Origin: an uncultured Synechococcus sp.
GTDB taxonomy: Bacteria; Cyanobacteriota; Cyanobacteriia; PCC-6307; Cyanobiaceae
Direction of reading: 5' to 3'
Assembly: GCA_913057985.1 (NCBI GenBank)
Contig: CAJXPL010000017.1
Location: forward strand, 1-50,611
DNA: 50,611 nt
In this document: positions 9,045 to 16,974 of the stretch, piece by piece
How the letters are laid out: each line of letters starts with the position of its first letter
Position numbering within the stretch: position 1 is the first letter of the stretch
The notes under the pieces: generated by a model
What the model was told of the DNA's origin: nothing
What the model saw: only the letters and a program-made list of their open reading frames with translations
Databases searched by the model: none
Made by a program: the position numbers and the translations under genes

Positions 9045-10145
9045 GTGGCCCAGAGCGTTGTTGTTCTCTCCTCCCAGCTGATCACCACCCTCTCGGCTCT
9101 GGCCTATCTGCGCTGGAGGGGCCTCCGGGGGTCTCGGCTGGCTGTCGTTTCGCTCTATCGCGATGACCTCAGCCATTCGGCCAAGGCCTTCCAGCCGTTG
9201 CTGCAGGGTCTTGCGGCCCAGGATGGGCATCACTGCCGGTTCATCACTGGCGACAGCGCATTGGTTGGGCCGGAGCCCAGGGCCTGCAGCCTGCTGCTGC
9301 TGCCGCGGTTGGACGATCGCGAAGGACAGCAGATGCTGCGCGATTACCAGGCTTCAGAGGTGGTGGAGCTGGGGGAATCGATTGGGGTCGAGACGCGTTT
9401 GTATTCAGAGCAAGCCCAGCGCAACCGGATCAGAGCGCTTGAGTTGTTGCATCAATCTCACGCCATGGCTTCGGTCCGTCAGGATCCGCTGGTGCCATTT
9501 GATCGTCCTGTGGAGCCGTCGCGGCTCCAGGACATGCTCAACATCTGTGCAAGTTTCCGGAGGGCATGGGTCGATGCCGAAGCGATGCCTCGACCGCCGG
9601 CCCCGAGCGCGCTGATCTGCCTGCCTTACTTGAGAGTGCCCAAATGGCGGGTTCGCTGGCGGCTTTTGGGGCGATCGTTTGGTTGGCGCTGGACGCTGGG
9701 GATCGAGAACCGGGCCTATTTCAGGCGCGCCATCCGTGCCGGACTACGACCTTTGCCCGCCGATGTGCCGTTGTGGGTGCAAGCCCATCCCAAGAACGAA
9801 ACACACCATGGCTTGATTGAACGGCTGTTGGCTCCGCTGCGGCCAGTCAGGTCCTGGGAGCTGCTCCCCGCCGATGACCCTCTGGAGGTGCGGCTGTTGC
9901 ACGGATGGTGTCGCGAGGGCAGTGGTCGTAGGCCCGTGCTGGGTTTCGGCACCAATCTCTTGGCTGCTGCGGTGTTCCTGGCGCCCCACCACCGCGGCGT
10001 CACCCTCTGTCAGCCGGCGGAGAAGGGTTGGTGGTGGCGCTGCTCAGATCCTCGGGTCAACCGGCGTGAATGGCGGAGGAGCCAGCACGTGGGCGCCCTG
10101 CTGAGTAACCTGCTGGATGCTCTGGATCAGCTGCAGGCTCAGTAG
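9045..10145 (+). CDS. Putative glycosyltransferase, polysialyltransferase-like
   Basis: About 366 residues from a GTG at 9045 (VAQSVVVLSSQLITTLSA), chosen because the frame further upstream overlaps divergent flv1 and because GGGAG lies about 12 bp before it. The N-terminal hydrophobic strand, the mid-protein VWVQAHPKNETHHGLIERLL, the ELLPADDPLEVRLL stretch and the VLGFGTNLLAAAVF motif resemble polysialyltransferase / GT52-like proteins common in marine picocyanobacteria, which would place it in cell-surface glycan synthesis. The match is from pattern memory and the family could be wrong. It is GC-rich like the backbone, unlike the sulfotransferase beside it. Confidence 0.6.
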   Translation: MAQSVVVLSSQLITTLSALAYLRWRGLRGSRLAVVSLYRDDLSHSAKAFQPLLQGLAAQDGHHCRFITGDSALVGPEPRACSLLLLPRLDDREGQQMLRDYQASEVVELGESIGVETRLYSEQAQRNRIRALELLHQSHAMASVRQDPLVPFDRPVEPSRLQDMLNICASFRRAWVDAEAMPRPPAPSALICLPYLRVPKWRVRWRLLGRSFGWRWTLGIENRAYFRRAIRAGLRPLPADVPLWVQAHPKNETHHGLIERLLAPLRPVRSWELLPADDPLEVRLLHGWCREGSGRRPVLGFGTNLLAAAVFLAPHHRGVTLCQPAEKGWWWRCSDPRVNRREWRRSQHVGALLSNLLDALDQLQAQ

Positions 10146-10411
10146 TACATCCTAACTTTGCTTTCGCTTACTGGTTCGGTGAGCAGTTTTAATTGTTTTC
10201 CAATTCCCTTTATCACCTTTCAGCATCCCCTCTAGCTGCGTCAGTCCAACCATTATGGGTTCTCCGTTGGATTAGTGCGTTAGTAGGGTAAGGGGTTTCT
10301 GTGCCAGTGCTGCAGGTAGTGCGATAGCGACACGCGTTTATATAATCTTTCGGAATTTTTTAATTAATAGTCTTGCTGATTTTCAGTATCTTTCAAAAGG
10401 GTTCGAATTGA

Positions 10412-11140
10412 TTATGCCAATGGATGGTCAGGATATATGCCGAGATCAAAAATCCAGGAATCGATAGCTTGAGCTCTTTCAATTAGTTTTTTGTTGTGAA
10501 ATAGCTCATGAGCCTTGAATTTTTTTATGCGAGAATTGTCTCTTTCTCTATAAAGCTCTATCTTTCCTTTGCAGGCAATTGCGTGTTTTTGGGCAAAGGC
10601 TTGCAGGTCTTCACTCAGGTTCTCAACTCGAATAAAGTCGGTCATGACGAATTTTTCTTTATAAAAAACAATGTATTTGTCTGATTTTGCGCGAAAGCCG
10701 TATGGAAAGAGCTCATTGTGTGGAGTAGCAAACAACCATTTTTCAAATAACTCTATCGCTTCCGCAAGCGAGTCGCTTTGCTTTGGAAAATTCTTGCCCC
10801 ACGTAGGTTGAAAGTAAAATAGTGAGGCCAGTCGTGAGAAAGGATTCCTGACTGTGGTTACACGAGAGTATGAAAAAAATTTTTCTTCGCCTATTCGGTT
10901 GACAACATTCGTTGCACCCATATGATGCCAAAAGAAATCAGGATCTTGCTTTCTTTTTTTTAAATCCATAGATGCCCTTGCTCCAACTATGCCAAATTCT
11001 GTAACCGAAGGCTCTTTATTTTTTAGTATCACTTTGTGTTCAGGTGGAGCGCAAAATTGCTCTAGTGCTAACTCGACAGAAGTGGAAGCAGTTTTGTGAG
11101 TTTTTAAATAAATAAATTTGTACTTTTCGGAAAGGAGCAT
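10412..11140 (-). CDS. Sulfotransferase family 2-like protein
   Basis: A 242-residue putative PAPS-dependent sulfotransferase. The N-terminal 5'-phosphosulfate loop is KFIYLKTHKTASTSVELAL and the 3'-phosphate element is TVRNPFSRLASLF. It has no signal peptide or transmembrane segment, so it should act on cytoplasmic polysaccharide or glycolipid precursors. The gene is clearly richer in A+T than flv1, flv3 and the glycosyltransferase around it, and is loosely spaced (266 bp and 373 bp gaps), which suggests transfer into the flv1-flv3 interval. A neighbouring glycosyltransferase and a second sulfotransferase at 14769 suggest a variable surface-glycan function. The acceptor is unknown. Confidence 0.75.
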   Translation of the reverse strand: MLLSEKYKFIYLKTHKTASTSVELALEQFCAPPEHKVILKNKEPSVTEFGIVGARASMDLKKRKQDPDFFWHHMGATNVVNRIGEEKFFSYSRVTTVRNPFSRLASLFYFQPTWGKNFPKQSDSLAEAIELFEKWLFATPHNELFPYGFRAKSDKYIVFYKEKFVMTDFIRVENLSEDLQAFAQKHAIACKGKIELYRERDNSRIKKFKAHELFHNKKLIERAQAIDSWIFDLGIYPDHPLA

Positions 11141-11513
11141 TCCGCTTTTAGTGCTAAAATAATTTTAGCATATTGACTTATGAGTTTTGATTAAGCAAAG
11201 TCTTAAAACTTCGCTAAAGACGTTAAAGGTTTCGTTTTTTGATTTTTGCTAGTGCATCAATAGCACTTATAAAATCACCAACATCCAATCCCCTTTGATG
11301 CGAGTAGAGCATCAAAGGGGATTGATATACGCTGTGATGTGGTAATCGTTCAAGTCTCAACTCGTTATCAACGGGAGCGGATGGTGTGTTCCATTTCTAA
11401 AACCAACTTAACGGATCCTCAATTCGTTTTCAATTAATGTTTTTGCTGACTCTGATGTTAAGGAATGTAGATTCCGCAACTGATGTCAGCGATTGAACAC
11501 CAAAAAGTGGAAT
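11141..11513. other. Intergenic 373 bp between sulfotransferase and flv3
   Basis: No open frame here is convincing. The stretch is AT-rich, carries the hairpin at 11287-11323, and holds the 3' side of flv3 and the 5' side of the sulfotransferase (both minus strand). I see no tRNA or insertion-sequence ends. Confidence 0.5.
11287..11323 (-). terminator. 15-bp perfect stem-loop downstream of flv3
   Basis: AATCCCCTTTGATGC and GCATCAAAGGGGATT pair perfectly over 15 bp with a 7-nt loop (GAGTAGA). It lies about 190 bp beyond the flv3 stop. There is no T tract on either strand, so it may be a factor-dependent terminator or an RNA-stability element rather than a classical intrinsic terminator. Confidence 0.45.
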
Positions 11514-13262
11514 TCAGTAGTGGTTGCCCACCTTGCGGTGGTGCACCGCAGTGCTGGCCTCGGCATCGGCAACGTTGCCCTGTTCCACCACGGCATAGAT
11601 GATCCAGTGGTCGGGGCCTTCCATGCGCTGCTCCACCCGGCAACCCAGAAACGCCAAGGCATCGGCGAGCACCGGGCCGCCATCGGCGGTTCCCTCCAGC
11701 ACGTTCACCCCAGCGAAACGATCGGCACCGGGGGGGAAGCGCTTGAGGAAATGGCGCATCAGTTGTTGGTGGTTGTCCTGCCGTAGAACGTTCAGCACGA
11801 AGCGGTCGCCCACCTGCATCAGGGCTTCGATCGCGCGGTCTTTGGCGACGGCGATGGTGAGGCCCGGTGGGGTGAAGCTGGCCTGGCTCACCCAGCTGGC
11901 CACCATGGCGCTGCGGCGTTGCGACTCGCCCTCCCCCTGGCTGGCGGTCACCACATAAAGGCCACCGCTGATGCGACCCAAGGCCTTGTCGAGGTCGCCA
12001 TCGAGGCTTTTCATCGCCGCGATCGTCTTCTCTTTGGTCAGCAGCTGGCCGAGGTCGGTGCCCGACTCCTCACAGCGTTGGTAGTCGCTGCCCTGGGGCA
12101 GCTGTTTGATCCGCAATGGGCTGAAGGCTTGCTTCTGCCCCTGGCTGCGCAGTTGATCGGCGACGGCGTCGATCGGTTCGTCGTTGCCGCCGAAGGCGTC
12201 GTACACCCCCACCAGTTGTTTGGGATGCAGGGCCGCCAGCAGGGTTCCGATCGAGGCCTGGAGATCTGGCTCCGGTTCAGCGGGCCAGGTCGGCACCACA
12301 ACAGCCTTGGCATCGCCCACCAGGGCGGTCAGCTCTTGGGGGTCGGTGGCCCGCAGGTCCACCAGCTGCACCTGGGCATCCGCCTTGCCGATGCCGTGGG
12401 CAATGGCCTGGCTGATCCGATCGGAGAAGCCGTATTGGCTCAGGTAGCAAACGGCGGCATAGCTCTCGCCTTTGCTGCGCTGGCCGCTCCACTCGCGGTA
12501 GTCGCTGATCCAGTGGCTGAGGTGATGCCGCAACAGCGGCCCGTGTCCAACGGCGATGGTGTTGATCTCCGGCAGGCCATCCATGCGCTTGAGAGCCTGC
12601 AGCACGCTGCGGGCATTGGGGCCCATCAGGCAGTCGTAGTAGAAGCGGAAATCAGGGGCGATGGCGCCGGGGTCGGCGTCGAAGACGTCGTCAGAGCAGT
12701 AGTGGAGGCCGAAGGCATCGCAGGTGTAAAGGATGCCGGTGCCGTGATCGAAGGAAAAGATCGTGTCCGGCCAGTGCAGGTTCGGAGCACTGAGGAATTC
12801 GAAGCGGTGCTGGATGCCGCTCTCGGGGTTGGTGCCGAGATCCAATTCCTCGCCGGACTTCACCGCACGGGATTTGAACGGCCTGTGCACCTGGTCCTTG
12901 AGGAACTGCAGGGCCACCTTCGATCCCACGATTTCAATCTCAGGATTGAGATCGATCAGGTCACCGATCAATCCGGAGTGGTCGGGTTCGGTGTGGCTCA
13001 CGATCAACACATCGATCGCAGTTGGATCAATCTGCTGCTTGAGCAGGGGGATCCAGGTGTCGCGGAACTTGGCGTGGCTGGTGTCGATCAGGGCGGTGCG
13101 TTCCCCCCGCACCAGGAAGGCGTTGTAGGTGGTGCCGTTACGCAGGCCGAATTCAATGTCGAAGCGGCTGCGGTCCCAGTCGAGGGAGCGGATCGTGGTG
13201 GTGTCGGCGGCGATGGCCTCGCACTGCAGCGACAGCTTCGGAGCAGCGGGAGCAACGACCAT
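11514..13262 (-). CDS. flv3: Diflavin flavodiiron protein, Flv3 type (canonical iron site)
   Basis: A 582-residue flavodiiron protein with the same three domains as the protein at 7192: beta-lactamase-like diiron domain, flavodoxin domain and flavin-reductase domain. The iron ligands are canonical: VSHTEPDHSG supplies the HxExDH motif, with later ligands in LHWPDTIFSFD, YTCDAFG and VGHGPLLRHH. That identifies the Flv3 partner of the light-driven O2-reducing Flv1/Flv3 heteromer. The start ATG at 13262 overlaps the upstream region of the divergent Nramp-like gene, so both probably share a promoter region of about 80 bp. Confidence 0.93.
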   Translation of the reverse strand: MVVAPAAPKLSLQCEAIAADTTTIRSLDWDRSRFDIEFGLRNGTTYNAFLVRGERTALIDTSHAKFRDTWIPLLKQQIDPTAIDVLIVSHTEPDHSGLIGDLIDLNPEIEIVGSKVALQFLKDQVHRPFKSRAVKSGEELDLGTNPESGIQHRFEFLSAPNLHWPDTIFSFDHGTGILYTCDAFGLHYCSDDVFDADPGAIAPDFRFYYDCLMGPNARSVLQALKRMDGLPEINTIAVGHGPLLRHHLSHWISDYREWSGQRSKGESYAAVCYLSQYGFSDRISQAIAHGIGKADAQVQLVDLRATDPQELTALVGDAKAVVVPTWPAEPEPDLQASIGTLLAALHPKQLVGVYDAFGGNDEPIDAVADQLRSQGQKQAFSPLRIKQLPQGSDYQRCEESGTDLGQLLTKEKTIAAMKSLDGDLDKALGRISGGLYVVTASQGEGESQRRSAMVASWVSQASFTPPGLTIAVAKDRAIEALMQVGDRFVLNVLRQDNHQQLMRHFLKRFPPGADRFAGVNVLEGTADGGPVLADALAFLGCRVEQRMEGPDHWIIYAVVEQGNVADAEASTAVHHRKVGNHY

Positions 13263-13344
13263 GAAACCGACCGTGACGGATGTCGATTCTACGGAGATTC
13301 AGCGGGGCAAAGCGGCGGAGACTCTTATCAACTGCAACCTTGTG

Positions 13345-14640
13345 ATGGCGTCATCGACGCTGCGACGCAGCATTGGACCCGGGATCCTCTTGGCCGGTGC
13401 CTGCATCGGTGGATCCCACTTGATGTCGTCCACGACGGCGGGAGCCCGATTCGGCTTTGCGCTGGTGGGACTGATCTTGCTCACCAATCTGATCAAGTAC
13501 CCGTTCCTGCGCGTGGGCACCCGCTTCACAGCGGCCACCGGACTGTCGCTGCTGGAGGGTTTCCAGAAACGCAATTCCCTTTACCTGCCGCTTTACCTGG
13601 TGGTGAGCCTGGTCACCGGCACCTTCACCATCGCGGCGGTGAGTTTTGTGGCGGGGCTGCTGCTCACCAACATTCCTCTGCTGGCGGGGCTCGACCCCTA
13701 TGGACTGTCCATCGCCGTGCTGGCGGTAAGTGGCCTGGTGCTGCTGCTGGGGCACTACCGGGCGCTTGATCGTCTCTCCAAGTTGTTGGTGGTGCTGCTC
13801 ACCCTGCTCACGGGGGTTGCGGCTGCATCACTGCTGGTCCGCGGCCCCGTCGGCGATGTGGCGGCCAGTTGGGTCAGCACGGATCCCAGCCCCTGGACCC
13901 TGGCCAACCTGGCCTTCCTGATTCCCCTGATGGGCTGGATGCCCGGACCGGTGGAGATGTGCGTGTGGCCATCGTTGTGGATGTTCTCCCGTGCGCGCGA
14001 CACCGAGCACACCGCAACGCCGAAGGAGGCCGAGTTTGATTTCAACCTCGGCTATGGCGTCACCGTTGTGACGGCCATGTTCTTTGTGATCCTGGGCGCT
14101 TACACGATGTACGGCAGCGGTGACGGAATGCTGGCCGGCAGTGGCGTGTCCTTCGCTCAGAAGCTGATCAAGCTTTACACCGCCGCCATGGGTGGTTGGG
14201 CGGCCTGGGTGATCATCCCTGCGGCTTTTTCTGCCATGTTCAGCACCACTCTCACCTGCCTGGATGCTTATCCCCGCAGCATTGCGGCGATCCAGGGCTT
14301 GCTGCGTCATCGCGACAGTGGGGATTCAGCACCTGGGCCCATGCAGCGTCGCTTCGACATCTGGGTGATCGTGCATTTCCTGGCCGCTGTGCTGGCGCTG
14401 GTGGTGGCCAAGAGCGGCGGAATCGGCGTGAAGGATTTCGTCTTCGGGGCGATGACCGGCAGCTTCCTCACCGCTCCTCTGTTCGCCTGGATGGCGATGG
14501 ACACGATCAACAGCCCCTTGGTTCCAGTGGAGCACCGTTATGGGCGGCCCACCCAGGCCTTCTGCTGGTTTGGCCTGGTGTTTTTCAGTGGCTTCAGCCT
14601 GCTGTTCGTTGGTCGATTTTTTTTGGGGCTCGGGGACTAG
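13345..14640 (+). CDS. Nramp-like transporter with divergent substrate motifs
   Basis: About 431 residues with eleven or so hydrophobic segments and the overall Nramp layout. The start at 13345 (MASSTLRRSIGPGILLAG) fits the family N-terminus; an ATG at 13261 is in frame but overlaps the flv3 start codon. Canonical Nramp metal transporters have DPGN in helix 1 and MPHN in helix 6. Here the matching places read GACIGGSHLMSST and GWMPGPVEMCVWP, so the usual metal-binding Asp, Asn and His are missing. It may carry a different ion, and a Mn/Fe role should not be assumed. Its last 166 bp are repeated at 15625-15790, beyond a sulfotransferase gene. Confidence 0.8.
   Translation: MASSTLRRSIGPGILLAGACIGGSHLMSSTTAGARFGFALVGLILLTNLIKYPFLRVGTRFTAATGLSLLEGFQKRNSLYLPLYLVVSLVTGTFTIAAVSFVAGLLLTNIPLLAGLDPYGLSIAVLAVSGLVLLLGHYRALDRLSKLLVVLLTLLTGVAAASLLVRGPVGDVAASWVSTDPSPWTLANLAFLIPLMGWMPGPVEMCVWPSLWMFSRARDTEHTATPKEAEFDFNLGYGVTVVTAMFFVILGAYTMYGSGDGMLAGSGVSFAQKLIKLYTAAMGGWAAWVIIPAAFSAMFSTTLTCLDAYPRSIAAIQGLLRHRDSGDSAPGPMQRRFDIWVIVHFLAAVLALVVAKSGGIGVKDFVFGAMTGSFLTAPLFAWMAMDTINSPLVPVEHRYGRPTQAFCWFGLVFFSGFSLLFVGRFFLGLGD
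14475..14640 (+). repeat. Direct repeat copy A: 3' end of the Nramp-like gene
   Basis: These 166 bp (last 54 codons and stop of the transporter) align without gaps to 15625-15790. The encoded 52-residue segments differ at only about five positions, while many third codon positions differ. The two copies flank the AT-rich sulfotransferase cassette with a period of 1150 bp. Confidence 0.85.
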
Positions 14641-14644
14641 TGCC

Positions 14645-14720
14645 TTTAGGTCAAACCTTCTGGGAGGACCCGATGCAATAACCAATATCACTTGAAAATA
14701 ATGCTGCAGCTTGACCTAAA
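14645..14720. repeat. 10-bp inverted repeat just after the Nramp-like stop
   Basis: TTTAGGTCAA (14645-14654) and TTGACCTAAA (14711-14720) are perfect inverted copies 56 bp apart, starting four bases after the transporter stop codon. The spacing is too wide for a simple terminator. It could be a trace of the event that placed the sulfotransferase cassette here, or chance. Confidence 0.35.
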
Positions 14721-14768
14721 CTCTTTACCTCTTATTCGAGGATTAATATTCTCAAAAGCAGCTTTAAT

Positions 14769-15554
14769 CTATTCGGGCATCCCCCATACTTCCCGGGTAA
14801 TTGGGAATTTTTCTCCCATGAATTCATAGGTGTTTCTGTAATGTTTTTGGAAAGCCTTTTTGTGTTGAATTGGCTCTGCAAGTTTTAGTTCGCTCGAGTC
14901 TTTTACTTTAATGAGCTTTGTGGGTGGCTCTAATTCAAGGTACTTGAATAAGGGATTGAGATTGTGGAGTATATTTCCGGAAAATATCTGCTCAAAAATG
15001 CCTATGTAAATTTCATTTCTTTCGAAGGTCTTTTCTATATTAGTAATTACCTCTTCGTATTTAGTCCGCGCTTGGTAGCGCTCTGAAAGCATTTGTTTTT
15101 TAAACCATTTATGTGCTGCTTTGATAGAGCCGCCTTCGTTCAGGTAGTTATTCCCGAGGTTCATCCTGGCGGCAGACCAGCATCTCTTGAAAGGATCTCT
15201 AGCGATAAAAATAGTTTTGATCTTGAATCCTTCTTCTTTCAGAATTTTTTTGGTGTATGTCAGCTCTGCTATACTTAGTGTGCAGTAAGCTGGAGTGAAG
15301 TCCCCTACGAATCTCTCTTCGCCAGAATGTTTATTGAAAATTTGTGCATACTCCCAGGGATCAATAAATAATTTATTTTTTACTTTTCCTGCGCTTTTTG
15401 GGAAATTGTATCTGGGTTTAAAGCATTTATTTAGAATATGAGCCTCATTTCCAAATGGGAATATAACTCCTGCTTTTTTAAGCAGCCCTGTAATTGAAGT
15501 TGTACCGCACTTCTGGCTTCCAAGGCCGAGGATGAAGGTTTTCATTTGCTGCAT
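14769..15554 (-). CDS. Sulfotransferase family protein
   Basis: A 261-residue putative PAPS-dependent sulfotransferase. The N-terminal 5'-phosphosulfate loop is GLGSQKCGTTSITGLL and the 3'-phosphate site is FIARDPFKRCWSAARMNLG; EEPIxx-like family features and total length fit the sulfotransferase 1/3 group. The ATG at 15554 has AGG five bases upstream; an ATG three codons later is also possible. It is much richer in A+T than its neighbours and is bracketed by two copies of the Nramp 3' end, so it was inserted as a cassette. With the sulfotransferase at 10412 it suggests a strain-specific surface sulfation function. The acceptor is unknown. Confidence 0.8.
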   Translation of the reverse strand: MQQMKTFILGLGSQKCGTTSITGLLKKAGVIFPFGNEAHILNKCFKPRYNFPKSAGKVKNKLFIDPWEYAQIFNKHSGEERFVGDFTPAYCTLSIAELTYTKKILKEEGFKIKTIFIARDPFKRCWSAARMNLGNNYLNEGGSIKAAHKWFKKQMLSERYQARTKYEEVITNIEKTFERNEIYIGIFEQIFSGNILHNLNPLFKYLELEPPTKLIKVKDSSELKLAEPIQHKKAFQKHYRNTYEFMGEKFPITREVWGMPE

Positions 15555-15624
15555 ATGTGCCTATTTGATATTAACAGGATCTGGTGATTTTGCTTTAGAG
15601 ATTTGTTCTCTGGTTCCTTTGTAT

Positions 15625-15790
15625 TCCTCTGTTTGCCTGGATGGCCATGGACACGATCAACAGCATCCTGGTGCCGGCTGAGCACCGCTATGGCCGCTTG
15701 ACCCAGGCCTTCTGCTGGTTTGGCCTGGTGTTTTTCAGTGGCTTCAGCCTGCTGTTCATCGGCCGCTTCTTCCTCGGCCTCGGCGGCTGA
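15625..15790 (+). pseudogene. Stranded second copy of the Nramp-like gene 3' end
   Basis: Copy B of the direct repeat. It encodes the last 54 codons of the transporter and its stop (TGA instead of TAG) but has no start or 5' part. Most differences from copy A are synonymous, so both copies diverged while part of functional genes. The likely story is recombination with DNA from a related strain carrying the sulfotransferase and its own transporter end; copy B would then be the original 3' end, still joined to its original downstream terminator at 15813. Confidence 0.85.
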
Positions 15791-15812
15791 TTTCGCCCTG
15801 GCTTCAACAAAA

Positions 15813-15835
15813 AACCCCTGCCGTGGGCAGGGGTT
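15813..15835 (-). terminator. Intrinsic terminator of the Hsp20 gene
   Basis: AACCCCTGCC and GGCAGGGGTT form a GC-rich 10-bp stem with a 3-nt loop. On the minus strand it is followed by a run of six or so T residues, a classical intrinsic terminator for the Hsp20 gene ending at 15916. A second short stem (TTGGGCT/AGCCCAA, 15864-15882) lies between them. In the other direction the structure would have ended the original Nramp transcript. Confidence 0.8.
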
Positions 15836-15915
15836 GGGCTTCCGTTCTTCTTGTCTTGGTGTGTTGGGCTTGTCCAGCCCAAGGCTCAGTGCTCAGGTTC
15901 TGATTCAGGACCTGC

Positions 15916-16308
15916 TCAGCTCTCCACCTTCACTGAAACGCTGGTGTGTTCCACCGCTTTGCCGGCGTTGATTTCAAGAATGCCGTCCCGATAGCTGGCC
16001 TTGAGCTGGTCACGATCAAGGCTGTGGGGGAAACGGAAGCTGCGGCTCCAGGTGCCGCTGCGGAATTCGCTCAGCAGCAGTGCGTTGCTGTCATCGCTGC
16101 CTGTTGCTGGGCGTTCAGCGCTGATCACCAGGTTGCGATCGGTGGCCTTGACGTCGATTGAGTCGCGGTCCACCCCGGGCAGTTCCAGCCGCACGGTGTA
16201 GCCGGTTTCGGTCTCGCGGATTTCGGCGTTGGGAACGCGCTCAGCGGTGGCCAGTTGCTGCTCGAGTCGCTCGAACAGATCGAAGGGGGATTGGCGAAGG
16301 GTCAGCAT
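15916..16308 (-). CDS. Hsp20/alpha-crystallin small heat-shock protein
   Basis: A 130-residue ATP-independent chaperone. The alpha-crystallin domain occupies about residues 30-125, with ELPGVDRDSIDVKATDRNLVISAERP and the closing A-x-x-x-n-G-I-L motif (ASYRDGILEINAGKA). The N-terminus (LTLRQSPFDLFERLEQQL) is the usual amphipathic arm. GGAG lies about nine bases before the ATG. It holds unfolding proteins under heat or light stress. Confidence 0.95.
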   Translation of the reverse strand: MLTLRQSPFDLFERLEQQLATAERVPNAEIRETETGYTVRLELPGVDRDSIDVKATDRNLVISAERPATGSDDSNALLLSEFRSGTWSRSFRFPHSLDRDQLKASYRDGILEINAGKAVEHTSVSVKVES

Positions 16309-16474
16309 GATGATGGCTCCGAAGAATGAACATCTGCGGACTGGGTTGATCGCCCGCCATCACAATCTGCGCCGGTTGGATGAGAACCAGAAGCGCGAGA
16401 ACCGTCCGTTTTGATTCGGTCTCTACCACCAGGTTCGGCTGGCACCACAGGGATGGTGTTGAAACCGAATCTCC

Positions 16475-16960
16475 TTAAAGCCACCACCAGTCGCTGAAGC
16501 AGGCCGCCTGGCCGCAGACCCGTTCTTCTGCATCCCAGAGGGTCCAGATCCGGGCCTTGTTGATCATGAATCGCCGTCCTTTGCGGCTGATGCGAATGCC
16601 GCGATAGTTCTGCACTGCATCGAGGCGTTTGGCCTGGCCCAGTGCGCTGCTGCGTTCCGCCCGTTCGGTCTCCGGTGCAGTGAGCCGTGAGGGCATGCCG
16701 ATCAGCTCATCCCAGCGGGTTTCCCACAGCTGCAGGGCCGCAGCGTTGGCGTAACTGAGCTTTGGATCTTGGCCCGCGCCGTGGGCCAGCACCGGAAAGC
16801 CGCAGGCGAACAGGTTCTGGCAGAGCAGCCGCTTTGAGTCCGACCGGCTCGACTGGGCGGAAGCGATCAGCGGCCTGCTGAAGGCCCGTTGATGCGATTC
16901 CAGCAGCACTCCGGCGAGCTCTTGTTTGTCGGTGGTGAGCCAGGCGGCTTCGCTGGCCAT
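16475..16960 (-). CDS. MEKHLA domain-containing protein
   Basis: A 161-residue soluble protein resembling the MEKHLA domain, a PAS-like fold. Recognisable parts are LLESHQRAFSRPL near residue 20, SYANAAALQLWETRWDELIGMPSRLTAPE in the middle and GIRISRKGRRFMINKARIWTLWD near the end. The biochemical role of stand-alone bacterial members is unknown; ligand binding or sensing is an inference from the fold. It sits just downstream of the SWIM gene on the same strand with 14 bp between, so it probably belongs to the SNF2-SWIM transcript. Confidence 0.82.
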   Translation of the reverse strand: MASEAAWLTTDKQELAGVLLESHQRAFSRPLIASAQSSRSDSKRLLCQNLFACGFPVLAHGAGQDPKLSYANAAALQLWETRWDELIGMPSRLTAPETERAERSSALGQAKRLDAVQNYRGIRISRKGRRFMINKARIWTLWDAEERVCGQAACFSDWWWL

Positions 16961-16974
16961 GGCGCCACTCCGCT

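Noticed and set aside
10395-10412. GGGTTCGAATT resembling a tRNA T-arm, a possible attachment-site remnant
   Set aside because: No other tRNA arms or acceptor stem pair nearby, so the match is too short to mean anything.
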